Of a DNA stretch of 64,000 bases, positions 17,691 through 26,258 are shown in pieces. Made by a program: the position numbers and the translations under genes. Source of the stretch: a bacterium MS4 (GTDB lineage: Bacteria; Bacillota; Clostridia; Oscillospirales; Acutalibacteraceae); NCBI GenBank assembly GCA_000752215.1, contig CCFG01000008.1, forward strand, positions 186,607 through 250,606, given 5' to 3'. A model generated the notes under the pieces. It searched no databases and was not told the origin of the DNA. It saw nothing but the letters and a program-made list of their open reading frames with translations. The stretch's first letter is position 1. Each line of letters begins with the position of its first letter.

Positions 17691-18656
17691 ATGAAAAGAA
17701 GGTTCTCTCTATCGTTGGCGGCTCTGCTTCTGCTGATTTTCTGTTTCGGGTGCCGGGCCGGCTTTTCGGGCGTAAGCTCCTCCGCTTCGGTACCTCTGCG
17801 CATCACGGCGGTTCTTCCCCACAGGGATTACGGGTACTGGACGGATATTTCGGACGGCATTTTATCGGCGAAGGACGATTTCCCCGTGGATATCAAAATC
17901 TGTACGCCGCAGCTGAATTATAATATCCCGCAGATGACCGAATTGATTAAAGCCGCCACCGCCGCGCGGGTGGATGCCGTCATCGTTCAGGGAATCGATA
18001 ATCAGGACTACATAAAGGCGCTGGAGGATGCCCGCAGTACCGGAGTACAGGTCGTTTTTATCGACACCGACCTTCCTCAGTTCGGAAAAAGGCTCTATGT
18101 CGGGACGGACAACTACGCCGCCGGGCGTCTGATGGGGGAAAAGCTGGTGCAGCTCACCAAAGGAAAGGCGAGAGTTGCCGTAATCAGCGGGGCGGAGGGA
18201 TACCCTAATCTGGAGCTGCGCCTTTCCGGGCTGCGGGACGCCGCCGCCGCGTATCCGGGGGTGAAAATCCTCCGCGTGGACTACGGAAATTACGACTCCA
18301 TCACCGTCCTGCAGAAATATAAGGAGATCTGTTCGTCGCCTCAGAACATTGACGCTGTCGTATGTATTGAGGGAACGGGGGCTCTGACCTTCGGCAATAT
18401 GCTTTCGGAAAAGGATAAGAGCATTCAGTGTATTCTTGGGTTTGACTATTCCAACGAATCCATCAAGGGTTTGTCCCGCGGAATTGTCGACGGCCTGATC
18501 CTGCAGCAGATCCATACGATGGGCTACCTTTGTGTTCAGGAAATCGACCGTTTCGTGAGGACGGGGCAATACAGCACCAATATGATTTACACACAGACCA
18601 AATTTATCACCTCTGCTGATCTGGACCAGGAAGGACATTACCGGTATGACAAGTAG
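17691..18656 (+). CDS. Sugar-binding lipoprotein of a three-component sensor system
   Basis: Periplasmic-binding-protein type 1 protein, most likely the sugar-sensing partner of the kinase encoded next rather than a transport protein, since no permease follows. Signal peptide with Cys at residue 21 (CFGC). Two-lobe pattern: ITAVLPHRDYGYWTDISDG at the start, AVIVQGIDNQDY, VFIDTDLP and CIEGTGALTFG. 321 residues. Its last codons overlap the kinase start by 11 bases, which argues for co-translation and a physical partnership. It is well diverged from the MglB-like protein upstream. Confidence 0.82.
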   Translation: MKRRFSLSLAALLLLIFCFGCRAGFSGVSSSASVPLRITAVLPHRDYGYWTDISDGILSAKDDFPVDIKICTPQLNYNIPQMTELIKAATAARVDAVIVQGIDNQDYIKALEDARSTGVQVVFIDTDLPQFGKRLYVGTDNYAAGRLMGEKLVQLTKGKARVAVISGAEGYPNLELRLSGLRDAAAAYPGVKILRVDYGNYDSITVLQKYKEICSSPQNIDAVVCIEGTGALTFGNMLSEKDKSIQCILGFDYSNESIKGLSRGIVDGLILQQIHTMGYLCVQEIDRFVRTGQYSTNMIYTQTKFITSADLDQEGHYRYDK

Positions 18657-20172
18657 AAAATCCAAAAAACGTTTTTCCATTCTACGCCGGTTTTCTGCCG
18701 GGACCATCAGCCGGAAGTACAGCTGCGGCTATATCATGATCCTGTTGGTCATGTTTCTGCTTTTTGCGGTGTCTTTTGTGTGCAACCAATATAGTAACCG
18801 GCAGTACGAAAGGGAGATGGACTCCCTTTTGAGCCTGAACCGGCTGTTTGCCGGGGTGGAGACCACCAATACGCATCTGTTCGATATTTACACCTATTTG
18901 AGGTCTTCCAGCTTTGACGATTATCTCAAGTCCTCTGCGGAGACGAAGGCCTGTGCGGATTTGCTGGAACAGGGGCTCCGGGGCAGCTGGTCAAGGGAGG
19001 TCGCCGACCTGTGCAATATGGTGCAGACCTACCTTGACAAAAGCGGGAAGCTTACGCAGCAGCTTCAGAAAAATCATTCTTCGCCGGGGTTCGGCAGCGA
19101 TTCCGAAATCAACCGCCTCTATTCCGAGACACAGGATATCGTTTCCTACATCAACGTCAGCTTTAAGGATATTTATTCGGTCAAGCTGGTGTCGGCACAG
19201 GCGAAACGGCTGCAGATGCAGCGGCTGAACATTGTTTTTACCCTTTTGCAGCTGATTTTGCTGGGGTCCGCATTCTGTGTCTTCCTGGTCTTTTACAGGA
19301 AGGTGGTTACGGGGATTACCCGCTCCGTCGCAAAGCTGACCGAATTTGCGGCTCAGGTGACGGAAAATCCGACAAAGCAGACGCATATCGGGATTCAGAC
19401 GAATGATGAACTGGAGCTGTTCGCCGCCGCCTTCAATAAGATGCTCGACACCATACAGAACCAGATTTCACAGATTGAAAAAGGGGCCCGGATACGGGAA
19501 CAGCTCCAGGAAATCGAAATGAAAAACATCCGCATGACCAGCGCTTTGCAGAGCAGCCAGCTCAGCTTGTTGCAGGCACGCATCAATCCGCATTTCTTAT
19601 TCAATACGCTCAATATGATTTCTCAGACGGCCTATATGGAAAATGCCGAAGAAACCTCGCACCTGATAGAATGTACGGCCAATTATCTGCGGTATAATCT
19701 CGGAAAATCCACCCAGCCCGTCACCGTGGGAGACGAGCTTGCGAATCTGCAGGAGTATGTCTATATCCAGCAGTGCCGTTTTGGCGACCGTATCCGGTTC
19801 CATTTCGACGTGAATCCTACCTGTGAGCAGCAGCAGCTTCCCTGTATGATTTTGCAGCCCCTGGTGGAGAATGCGATTACGCACGGACTGGGTTCTCTGA
19901 TCGACGGGGGCCGGGTCACCGTACGCGCGTTCCACAGGGACCGGTGGAACTGCCTGGAGGTGGAAGACAACGGGGTAGGCATCCCCGCCGAAGCCTTGAA
20001 GGAACTTCGCTCGTCCGTTTATGAAAGCGACGGCGAACTGTCGGACCAGCATATCGGGCTGCAAAATGTTTATCTGCGCTTAAAGCTGTTTTTCGGTGGG
20101 GACGTTGATTTCCTGATCGACAGTACGCCGCACCGCACGCTGGTCCATATCGGAATCCCCTGGGACAGATAG
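18646..20172 (+). CDS. Sensor histidine kinase, YesM/LytS type
   Basis: Membrane sensor kinase. One hydrophobic segment near residues 25-45, an extracytoplasmic stretch to about 195, a second segment near 200-220, HAMP-like linker, then the His_kinase/HATPase pair: phosphoacceptor His near residue 316 in INPHFLFNTLN, N box LVENAITHGLG, G box EVEDNGVGIP. 508 residues, usual for YesM. The ATG at 18646 lies inside the preceding gene. Works with the following regulator; ligand input is probably through the lipoprotein encoded upstream. Likely to control sugar uptake, the MglBAC genes being the closest target. Confidence 0.92.
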   Translation: MTSRKSKKRFSILRRFSAGTISRKYSCGYIMILLVMFLLFAVSFVCNQYSNRQYEREMDSLLSLNRLFAGVETTNTHLFDIYTYLRSSSFDDYLKSSAETKACADLLEQGLRGSWSREVADLCNMVQTYLDKSGKLTQQLQKNHSSPGFGSDSEINRLYSETQDIVSYINVSFKDIYSVKLVSAQAKRLQMQRLNIVFTLLQLILLGSAFCVFLVFYRKVVTGITRSVAKLTEFAAQVTENPTKQTHIGIQTNDELELFAAAFNKMLDTIQNQISQIEKGARIREQLQEIEMKNIRMTSALQSSQLSLLQARINPHFLFNTLNMISQTAYMENAEETSHLIECTANYLRYNLGKSTQPVTVGDELANLQEYVYIQQCRFGDRIRFHFDVNPTCEQQQLPCMILQPLVENAITHGLGSLIDGGRVTVRAFHRDRWNCLEVEDNGVGIPAEALKELRSSVYESDGELSDQHIGLQNVYLRLKLFFGGDVDFLIDSTPHRTLVHIGIPWDR

Positions 20173-20207
20173 AAATTGAGGGAGTTTATGCAGAAGGTGG
20201 TGAAAAA

Positions 20208-21764
20208 ATGCATACAATGGTGATCGCCGACGATGAGGAGATCGAGCTGAAATCCCTGTCGCTGTTAATCAAGAAGGAATTTACGGATATCCGGATTGTC
20301 GGCCTCGCGCGCAACGGTGCGGAGATGGTCTCTTTCATTGACCAGTACAAGCCGGACATCGCGATTGTGGACATCAATATGCCCGGAATCAACGGGATCG
20401 ATGCCATTCAGCTGGTCAGCAGTTTAAACGTACCGACCCGTTTTATCATCAATACCGCCTACAGCGATTTTGAATATGCGCAGAGGGCGTTATCGCTGAA
20501 GGTGGATTACTATATTCTGAAGCCGCAGAAGCGTACCGATACCGTGGCGGTGATCCGAAAGCTCTGCGATGACATCGATAAGGTGCGGGCGAGCCGGAAA
20601 AGCCGTATTCAGGTTGACGAGCTCTTCAGCAATATTCAGCCGGTCATCGAAAGTGAGATCATCTATTCCATTTTTATGGGCGAACCGGCCGTCTCCAGCT
20701 TTTCTATGTGGTGTGAAATCAACGCCGTACAGTTTTCGGGCGGCCTGATGGTCTCCCTGATTCCCGTGGACAGCGCGGACGGCATTTTGGCGTCCTGCGA
20801 CAAAAAGAAGCTGCGCGGCTATCTGCACAGCGCGCTTCAGGACGTGTGCACCCTGCTTGCAACCATCAACGATTTCAGTATCAGCATTCTGTTCTTTATT
20901 CCGTCCAAGGATGGGGATCATTGGGAATCGTGGCTTACGGATGTATTGCAGGTCCTGTTTGACAAGCTCAAAAGCTATTCCAACCTTCTGCTGCGGGCCG
21001 GGGTCGGGCGGTGCTATCCGGCCTTTGAAAAGATGCCGGATTCTTACCGCGAGAGCATTGCCGCCCTGCGCGGCATAACGGATGTTCCCATCAGCTTTTA
21101 CCGCTCCGCTTCCTCGAATGTGGATGCCGATTATTTGACGCAGCTGGCCTCGGACCTTGTAAAGTCCGCGCAGTCCGGGAATTTTCAGAACCTGGACGCC
21201 GTGCTGATGGCGGAAATGCCCGCTCTGAAGTCCGACGCGTCGATTCCGATGTACCTCTGGCGTTCCTGTCAGGACATCGCTTTAAAACTGCCCAAGGCCA
21301 ATACCGCCGAACTGCAGCGTTTTTTCGCCATGACCTCCCGCCAGCTGGAATCCGGCACAAATCCCGATTACCGGATCCGCCAGATCGGAGAGAACCTAAA
21401 GCTTTTATCCGGGCTTTTACGCACCGGCGGGAAGAGTGACTCCAATCCCTATGTCGTAAAGGCGCGCAAATTCATAGAGGAAAACTATAAAAAAGACCTT
21501 TCCCTCGAGGCGGTGGCCGACCAGATCGGCATCAGCCCGTTTTATCTCAGCCGTTTGCTGAAACAGGAGCTGGGGCAGACCTTTATCGGCTATCTCACGC
21601 AGGTAAGAATGCAGGAGGCCATCAAGCTGGCGGGCGTGACCCGCCTTTCCATCAAGGAAATAGCGGAGCGCACCGGATATTCCAACCCCACCTATTTTTG
21701 CCGCGTATTCAAAAAGTTTACCGGACAGACGATCGGCGGGTACCGGGAAAGCAGCGCAGAATAG
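20208..21764 (+). CDS. Response regulator, YesN/AraC type
   Basis: Cytoplasmic DNA-binding partner of the kinase. Receiver domain in residues 1-120 with acidic pocket DDEE near 9-12, phosphoacceptor Asp near 55 in VDINMPG, and Lys near 105 in YILKPQ. A long middle segment without named fold (about 130-400), then two helix-turn-helix motifs of an AraC domain from about 420: LSLEAVADQIGISPFYLSRLLK and SIKEIAERTGYSNPTYFCRVFKK type sequence. 518 residues. RBS AAGGTGG upstream. Terminator follows at 21790. Confidence 0.93.
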   Translation: MHTMVIADDEEIELKSLSLLIKKEFTDIRIVGLARNGAEMVSFIDQYKPDIAIVDINMPGINGIDAIQLVSSLNVPTRFIINTAYSDFEYAQRALSLKVDYYILKPQKRTDTVAVIRKLCDDIDKVRASRKSRIQVDELFSNIQPVIESEIIYSIFMGEPAVSSFSMWCEINAVQFSGGLMVSLIPVDSADGILASCDKKKLRGYLHSALQDVCTLLATINDFSISILFFIPSKDGDHWESWLTDVLQVLFDKLKSYSNLLLRAGVGRCYPAFEKMPDSYRESIAALRGITDVPISFYRSASSNVDADYLTQLASDLVKSAQSGNFQNLDAVLMAEMPALKSDASIPMYLWRSCQDIALKLPKANTAELQRFFAMTSRQLESGTNPDYRIRQIGENLKLLSGLLRTGGKSDSNPYVVKARKFIEENYKKDLSLEAVADQIGISPFYLSRLLKQELGQTFIGYLTQVRMQEAIKLAGVTRLSIKEIAERTGYSNPTYFCRVFKKFTGQTIGGYRESSAE

Positions 21765-21789
21765 CGTTTCCTCCCTTTAAGAAAAGAAG

Positions 21790-21826
21790 AAACCGTCTCT
21801 CACTCAATGGTGGGGGACGGTTTTTT
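21790..21826 (+). terminator. Intrinsic terminator after the response regulator
   Basis: AAACCGTCTCTCAC (21790-21803) pairs with GTGGGGGACGGTTT (21810-21823, with G-U pairs), followed by TTT G. Confidence 0.85.
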
Positions 21827-21966
21827 GTCGCCTTTTTTATCTGTGGCCGGCTGCCGCTTCGGGCCGAATAGCCGCCGGGAGTGGAAAAGAGAATAAATTT
21901 AGACACGGATAAGGTGATTAGTGCCAGAAATGTGTCCAAGTATCACAAATTTTGTTATAAATTGTC

Positions 21967-21995
21967 TTGACTTATCGAATGGGGCACGCTATAAT
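21967..21995 (+). promoter_or_regulatory. Near-consensus promoter of the SorC/Liv operon
   Basis: TTGACT (21967-21972), exactly 17-base spacer, perfect TATAAT (21990-21995). Drives the regulator gene and probably all genes to 34245. Confidence 0.85.
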
Positions 21996-22008
21996 AGGGA
22001 CAAATCTT

Positions 22009-22035
22009 ACATTTGTAATTTTACTTTACAAATGT
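22009..22035. promoter_or_regulatory. Operator-like inverted repeat, probably for the SorC-type regulator
   Basis: ACATTTGTAA, 7 bases, TTACAAATGT: exact 10-bp arms centred about 20 bases after the expected transcription start. Ideal position for repression by the product of the next gene. Confidence 0.7.
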
Positions 22036-22060
22036 CATATAGAAAGGGGCACAAATTGAA

Positions 22061-23035
22061 ATGAGGGGATCACAGCCTGAAGAGAGCAACTATATTTTAA
22101 AAATCGCTTATTGGTATTACAAACTGAACATGACACAGGCTGAAATCGCCCAGCGGCTGAATTTGACCAGACAGCGGGTAAATCAGATTATTGGCAAATT
22201 AGTGGAAGATGGCATTGTGGAAATCAAAATCAACGGTCTTCACGAAGATAATGTAAGACTCGAGAGCGTATTTGAACAGTATTTTTCATTAAACCGGGTA
22301 TTCATTTTTAATGTCAACGAAAGCGATGATCCGTTGGATTTGTTTGGGCAGGAAGCTGCTGAGGCGTTGGGGTATTTAATCCGTGACGGACAGATCATAG
22401 GGGTTTCCTGGGGCGTTACCCTGGGGGCCGCGGTCATGAAAATGCAGCAGAAAAGCCTGAGCAGATGCACGGTGGTGCAGATGGTCGGCGGGCTGAATTC
22501 AAACAGTGAAATGGCGAAACCCGACGAAATAGCCCGGACGATGGCGAAAAAGCTTTCCTGTGACTATCATCTTTTATACGCGCCGGCCATGGTGGACAAC
22601 GCACAGGCCAGAGAGGTGATTTTGCAGGACAATGCTTTTGAAGAAACGTTTGACCTTATCCACAGATGCAATATCGCGGTACTGGGCGTCGGCGAGCTGA
22701 GCCAGTCCTCCACCATTTACCAGCAGGGTTTCCTGACACAGGAAAGGATGGAACGTTTGGTGGACGGGGGATATGTGGGCGATCTGGTCATGCAGCCGTT
22801 CAAAATGGACGGTACGTGGGAACAGGAAAATAATGTCATCGGCGTGTCGCCGGAAACGCTTGCCCAGATTCCATGCGTGGCGGTGATGGCCTGCGGCGAC
22901 AACAAGACAGACGCCGTTCTGGGGGCGATCAATACCGGGTGTGTCGATGTGCTGATTATCGACCAGTCGATCGCGGCTTCCATTGCAAAAAAATTATCGT
23001 TGGATGTTGGGGACATGCTCGAGGAAACTACCTGA
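22061..23035 (+). CDS. SorC/DeoR-type sugar-binding transcriptional regulator
   Basis: Local regulator of the catabolic operon that follows. Residues about 10-60 form a helix-turn-helix (LNMTQAEIAQRLNLTRQRVNQIIGKL in sense) and the remaining ~265 residues are the SorC sugar-phosphate-binding domain, with GVSWGVTLGAAV near residue 125, the effector-site motif common to the family. 324 residues, normal. ATG at 22061 with AAAGGGG upstream. Such regulators usually bind phosphorylated sugars and leave DNA; effector here is probably a phosphorylated intermediate made by the FGGY kinase at the end of the operon. Confidence 0.9.
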   Translation: MRGSQPEESNYILKIAYWYYKLNMTQAEIAQRLNLTRQRVNQIIGKLVEDGIVEIKINGLHEDNVRLESVFEQYFSLNRVFIFNVNESDDPLDLFGQEAAEALGYLIRDGQIIGVSWGVTLGAAVMKMQQKSLSRCTVVQMVGGLNSNSEMAKPDEIARTMAKKLSCDYHLLYAPAMVDNAQAREVILQDNAFEETFDLIHRCNIAVLGVGELSQSSTIYQQGFLTQERMERLVDGGYVGDLVMQPFKMDGTWEQENNVIGVSPETLAQIPCVAVMACGDNKTDAVLGAINTGCVDVLIIDQSIAASIAKKLSLDVGDMLEETT

Positions 23036-23097
23036 ACCGATCAGCCTTGGCCAGCCCCAGTCAAATTAAATTTATGAAATGAAAGGTGATTAAGGGG

Positions 23098-23763
23098 ATG
23101 CTTCTACAGGAAATCAGAAACGAAATTATCTGTTACGGAAAGAAAGCGGTTGAATCCAGATTGACAAAGGGAACGGGAGGAAACCTCAGCGTTTGCGACC
23201 GCGAGTCAGGCCTTATGGCGATTACACCGAGCGGGATCGATTATTTTGAGATCAAGCCGGAGCAAATCGTTCTGATCGATGTGCAGACCGGAAAAATAGT
23301 CGACGGCGATGCCGTTCCTTCCAGCGAATGCGACATGCACCGCATTTTTTACAAGTACCGCACCGATATTCAGGCGATGATACATACCCATACCACTTTT
23401 GCCGCCACTCTCTCCTGCCTTCGCCAATCGCTTCCGGCGGTACATTATCTGGTCGCATACGCTGGTACCGACGTCAGATGCGCGGAATACGCGACTTACG
23501 GTACTGTCCGTCTGGCGAAAAATGCTTTTGAGGCAATGAAGGACAGAAAGGCGGTTCTGCTGGCCAATCACGGGCTGCTGGCGGGAGGCGCGAATCTGGC
23601 GGAAGCCTTTGCCGTTACAGAGGAAATTGAATTCTGCTGCGAACTGATGTACAGAACCAAGAGTATCGGCGAACCGGTCATTCTTGCGGAAGACGAAATG
23701 AAGCGAATGATTGTACGCTTTCAAAATTACGGAAAACGGATTGAGGAGCATGAAGAAATATAG
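23098..23763 (+). CDS. Class II aldolase (L-fuculose-phosphate aldolase/adducin family)
   Basis: Zn-dependent aldolase or epimerase acting on a sugar phosphate; aldolases of the family release dihydroxyacetone phosphate and an aldehyde. ATG at 23098 chosen because AAAGGTGAT lies seven bases upstream; a GTG at 23086 overlaps that site. Landmarks: GTGGNLS near residue 26 (phosphate loop), PSSECDMHRIFY with the catalytic Glu, zinc ligands in MIHTHTTFA and in LLANHGLLAGG. 221 residues, close to FucA. The exact sugar is not visible; a ribulose- or fuculose-like ketose phosphate is likely. Confidence 0.88.
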   Translation: MLLQEIRNEIICYGKKAVESRLTKGTGGNLSVCDRESGLMAITPSGIDYFEIKPEQIVLIDVQTGKIVDGDAVPSSECDMHRIFYKYRTDIQAMIHTHTTFAATLSCLRQSLPAVHYLVAYAGTDVRCAEYATYGTVRLAKNAFEAMKDRKAVLLANHGLLAGGANLAEAFAVTEEIEFCCELMYRTKSIGEPVILAEDEMKRMIVRFQNYGKRIEEHEEI

Positions 23764-23807
23764 GTTTCTGAGATTGTGAAATGCGTTGAGAGGAAGACAT
23801 GTAGAGA

Positions 23808-24839
23808 ATGAAAACATTATTAACAGCAGAAATCAGCAGACCGCATATTGAAGAACTCGAGCAGCTCTTGGAGCTGCAGTATGCGGGCTGGGTCGAAACA
23901 AAAAAGATTCTCAGTGAAGATCAGATGGTCGAACTGGTGAAAGATAAAGAGATTCTGATTACCAGCTATGATCCGATTACGAAGAGAGTGATCGATGCGG
24001 CGCCCGATTTGAAATTGATCGTATGCACGCGCGCGAACCCGGTGAATGTGGATACCGGCTATGCACGGCAAAAGGGGATTAAAGTAAGCTATTCCCCCGG
24101 AAGGAACACCACCTGTACCGCTGAATTTACGGTTGCTCTTATGCTTTCCATCATGCGTAAAATCCCGATCGCGTATTCCGCTCTTCACAGCGGACAGCAT
24201 GTGTCCGAGAAAAAGCGGAGCAATACGGTAAGGGACGGGCTCCGCGCCGATGTGACCTGGGCGCTGGACTCCAATTCCCCGTATGTGCTGTATAAAGGCC
24301 GTCAGCTTTCCGGGCGCAATCTCGGCATCATCGGCTACGGCAGCATCGGGCGCGCGGTCGCCAAGCTCTGCCGGGGATTTGGAATGCATATTCTCATCTA
24401 TGATCCCTTTGTCGACCCGGACACTCTGGAAGAGGATACACGTTCTGTCAGCCTCGACGAATTGCTGGCCCAGTCCGATGTTGTAACGGTGCATTGCAAG
24501 GATACGCCGGAAACGCGCGGGATCGTCAACGCGGAAGCGTTCGGCAAAATGAAGAAAACTGCCTATTTTATCAACACGTCCCGGGGAGCACTTGTTGAGG
24601 AGCAGGCGCTGATCTCGGCTTTGCTTAACCATGAAATCGCCGGAGCGGCGGTAGATGTATTTGAAAGTGAACCGATTGCAAAAGACCATCCTTTTCTTAC
24701 CCAGTGCGACAATATCGTTGTCACACCGCATCTGGCGGGCGCCACTTACGATGCCATAATCAATCATACCATCGCGCTGGTAAAGGATGTAAAGCATTTT
24801 ATCGATGGGGAGCCTCTCGAATTTGAGTACACGCACTAA
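23808..24839 (+). CDS. D-isomer-specific 2-hydroxyacid dehydrogenase (SerA-like)
   Basis: NAD-dependent oxidation or reduction at the C2 of a 2-hydroxy acid. NAD-binding motif GYGSIGRAVAKLC near residues 177-189, with an acidic residue ~20 positions on (YDPF) favouring NAD. Catalytic triad: Arg in NTSRGALVEE near residue 260, Glu about 30 residues on, and His in TPHLAGAT near 309. 343 residues, without the ACT domain of biosynthetic SerA. Located between the aldolase and the transporter; likely handles a sugar-acid or the lactate/glycolate-type product of aldol cleavage. Confidence 0.88.
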   Translation: MKTLLTAEISRPHIEELEQLLELQYAGWVETKKILSEDQMVELVKDKEILITSYDPITKRVIDAAPDLKLIVCTRANPVNVDTGYARQKGIKVSYSPGRNTTCTAEFTVALMLSIMRKIPIAYSALHSGQHVSEKKRSNTVRDGLRADVTWALDSNSPYVLYKGRQLSGRNLGIIGYGSIGRAVAKLCRGFGMHILIYDPFVDPDTLEEDTRSVSLDELLAQSDVVTVHCKDTPETRGIVNAEAFGKMKKTAYFINTSRGALVEEQALISALLNHEIAGAAVDVFESEPIAKDHPFLTQCDNIVVTPHLAGATYDAIINHTIALVKDVKHFIDGEPLEFEYTH

Positions 24840-24843
24840 CGGG

Positions 24844-24870
24844 AGCCGTTTTTCACAAGGGAAAGCGGCT
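24844..24870 (+). other. Weak stem-loop ahead of the Liv-type binding protein gene
   Basis: AGCCG (24844-24848) pairs with CGGCT (24866-24870), with TTT/AAA able to extend it. Followed by GTCTTTAG; too weak to call a terminator. Confidence 0.3.
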
Positions 24871-24936
24871 GTCTTTAGAAAATAATCGAAACAGTATGCT
24901 GTTCGGTTAAAATTTATCAAGCAGGAGGAAAGTTGT

Positions 24937-26166
24937 ATGTTAAAGAAAGTCTTAAGCGCATTGCTGGCATTGTCCCTGGTGGCAAGTCTGGCAGGATGTT
25001 CCGGTGGGGAAACCGGCAGTACCGCAGGCGCTGCGGCAAGCACCGCCGCGTCTGACGCAGGGTCGGCAGCCGGCGGCGCGTCCGGTCCCAGCGGAGAACC
25101 GATCCGCATCGGCTATGTCAGCGCACTTTCCGGCGATTCCGCCCTTTGGGGACAGGCGGGACTCAACGGGATGAAGCTCGCCGTAGAGGATGTCAACGCG
25201 GCGGGGGGAGTTTTGGGCAGGCCGATCGAAGTGGTCGGCTATGACGGTCAGGGGCAGCCTCTGGATTCCGTAAACGCATTGAACAAGCTGATCGATGAAA
25301 GTAAAGTGGTTGCCGTTGTGGGGACGAATTTCTCCAGCTGCAACATCGCGATGGCGCCGGTGGCCGATTCCAAAAAGATTCCTCTGGTCGCGACCGCGGC
25401 ATCCAGCCCGTCGGTTACAGTGGACGAGCAGGGCAAGCTTCATCCCTACTCTTTCCGTATCGGCTTTACCGATCCGTTCCAGGGCCGTGTGTTAGGTTCC
25501 TATGTTTATGAAAAGCTCGGCTTCAAAAAGGCCGCGATCATCACCGACATCGGCGACAACTACTCCACCGGCATCACCCAGTATCTGACGAAGGAATTCA
25601 CCGCAAAGGGCGGCACCATTGTCGCAAAGGAAGAGGCCAGATCGGGCGACAACGATTTCCGCGCTCAGCTTTCCAAAATCAAGAGCGCAAACCCGGATGT
25701 CCTGTTTATTCCCTGGATTTACAAGGACGTCGCGCTGATTACCAAACAGGCGAGAGAGCTTGGCATCACCTGTCAGTTTGTCGGCGCGGACGGCTGGGAT
25801 TCCCAGGACCTTCCGAAGCTGGCGGGCACCGCGATCGACAACAGCTACTACTGCTCACGTCCTGGCTTTAACACCAGGGAAGCAATTGAATACGGTGAAC
25901 GCTACAAAAAAGTCTATAATATCGTTCCCGAGGCGGAGTGCCTGTTCGGGTACGACGGCGTCATGTGGCTGGTACAGGTTATGAAAGAAAAAAATTCAGC
26001 CGACCCTGAAGCAATCCGGGACGGACTTGAGAATACGAAGGACTTTAAGGGGTATTTGGGGACAATGTCGGTCGATCCGGCAACACACGATCCCACCCGC
26101 GACGCAGCTATTTTCCAGATCAAAGACGGCGCAATCAAGTATATTGAAAACTATTCCGTTAATTAA
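24937..26166 (+). CDS. livJ: Branched-chain amino-acid-type ABC binding lipoprotein (LivJ/LivK-like)
   Basis: Receptor for the Liv-type transporter. Signal peptide with lipobox SLAGC, Cys at residue 21, then an Ala/Ser/Gly linker. Mature domain begins EPIRIGYVSALSGDSALWGQ, with the two-lobe leucine-binding fold: NAAGGVLGRPIEVVGYDGQ, IPLVATAASSPSV, RIGFTDPFQGRVLGSYVYEK and IGDNYSTGI. 409 residues. The family name does not fix the ligand; members bind amino acids, amides, urea, aromatics and others, and this operon is otherwise built for a sugar-like substrate. A terminator-like hairpin follows. Confidence 0.9.
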   Translation: MLKKVLSALLALSLVASLAGCSGGETGSTAGAAASTAASDAGSAAGGASGPSGEPIRIGYVSALSGDSALWGQAGLNGMKLAVEDVNAAGGVLGRPIEVVGYDGQGQPLDSVNALNKLIDESKVVAVVGTNFSSCNIAMAPVADSKKIPLVATAASSPSVTVDEQGKLHPYSFRIGFTDPFQGRVLGSYVYEKLGFKKAAIITDIGDNYSTGITQYLTKEFTAKGGTIVAKEEARSGDNDFRAQLSKIKSANPDVLFIPWIYKDVALITKQARELGITCQFVGADGWDSQDLPKLAGTAIDNSYYCSRPGFNTREAIEYGERYKKVYNIVPEAECLFGYDGVMWLVQVMKEKNSADPEAIRDGLENTKDFKGYLGTMSVDPATHDPTRDAAIFQIKDGAIKYIENYSVN

Positions 26167-26179
26167 AGAATGATCTGAC

Positions 26180-26243
26180 TGCAGGGAATCCATGTTAACG
26201 GCGGAAACGACACATCCGGATATCATGGGTTCCCTGCATTTTT
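26180..26243 (+). terminator. Attenuator hairpin between livJ-like and livH-like genes
   Basis: TGCAGGGAATCCATG (26180-26194) pairs with CATGGGTTCCCTGCA (26224-26238, one mismatch), followed by five T. A real intrinsic terminator in shape, lying within the operon; partial read-through would favour binding-protein output. Confidence 0.75.
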
Positions 26244-26258
26244 AGGAGGTGGATACAG

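Noticed and set aside
23820-25109. 429-codon minus-strand frame across dehydrogenase and binding-protein genes
   Set aside because: Antisense to two clear genes and crosses their intergenic gap; low-complexity, no motif.
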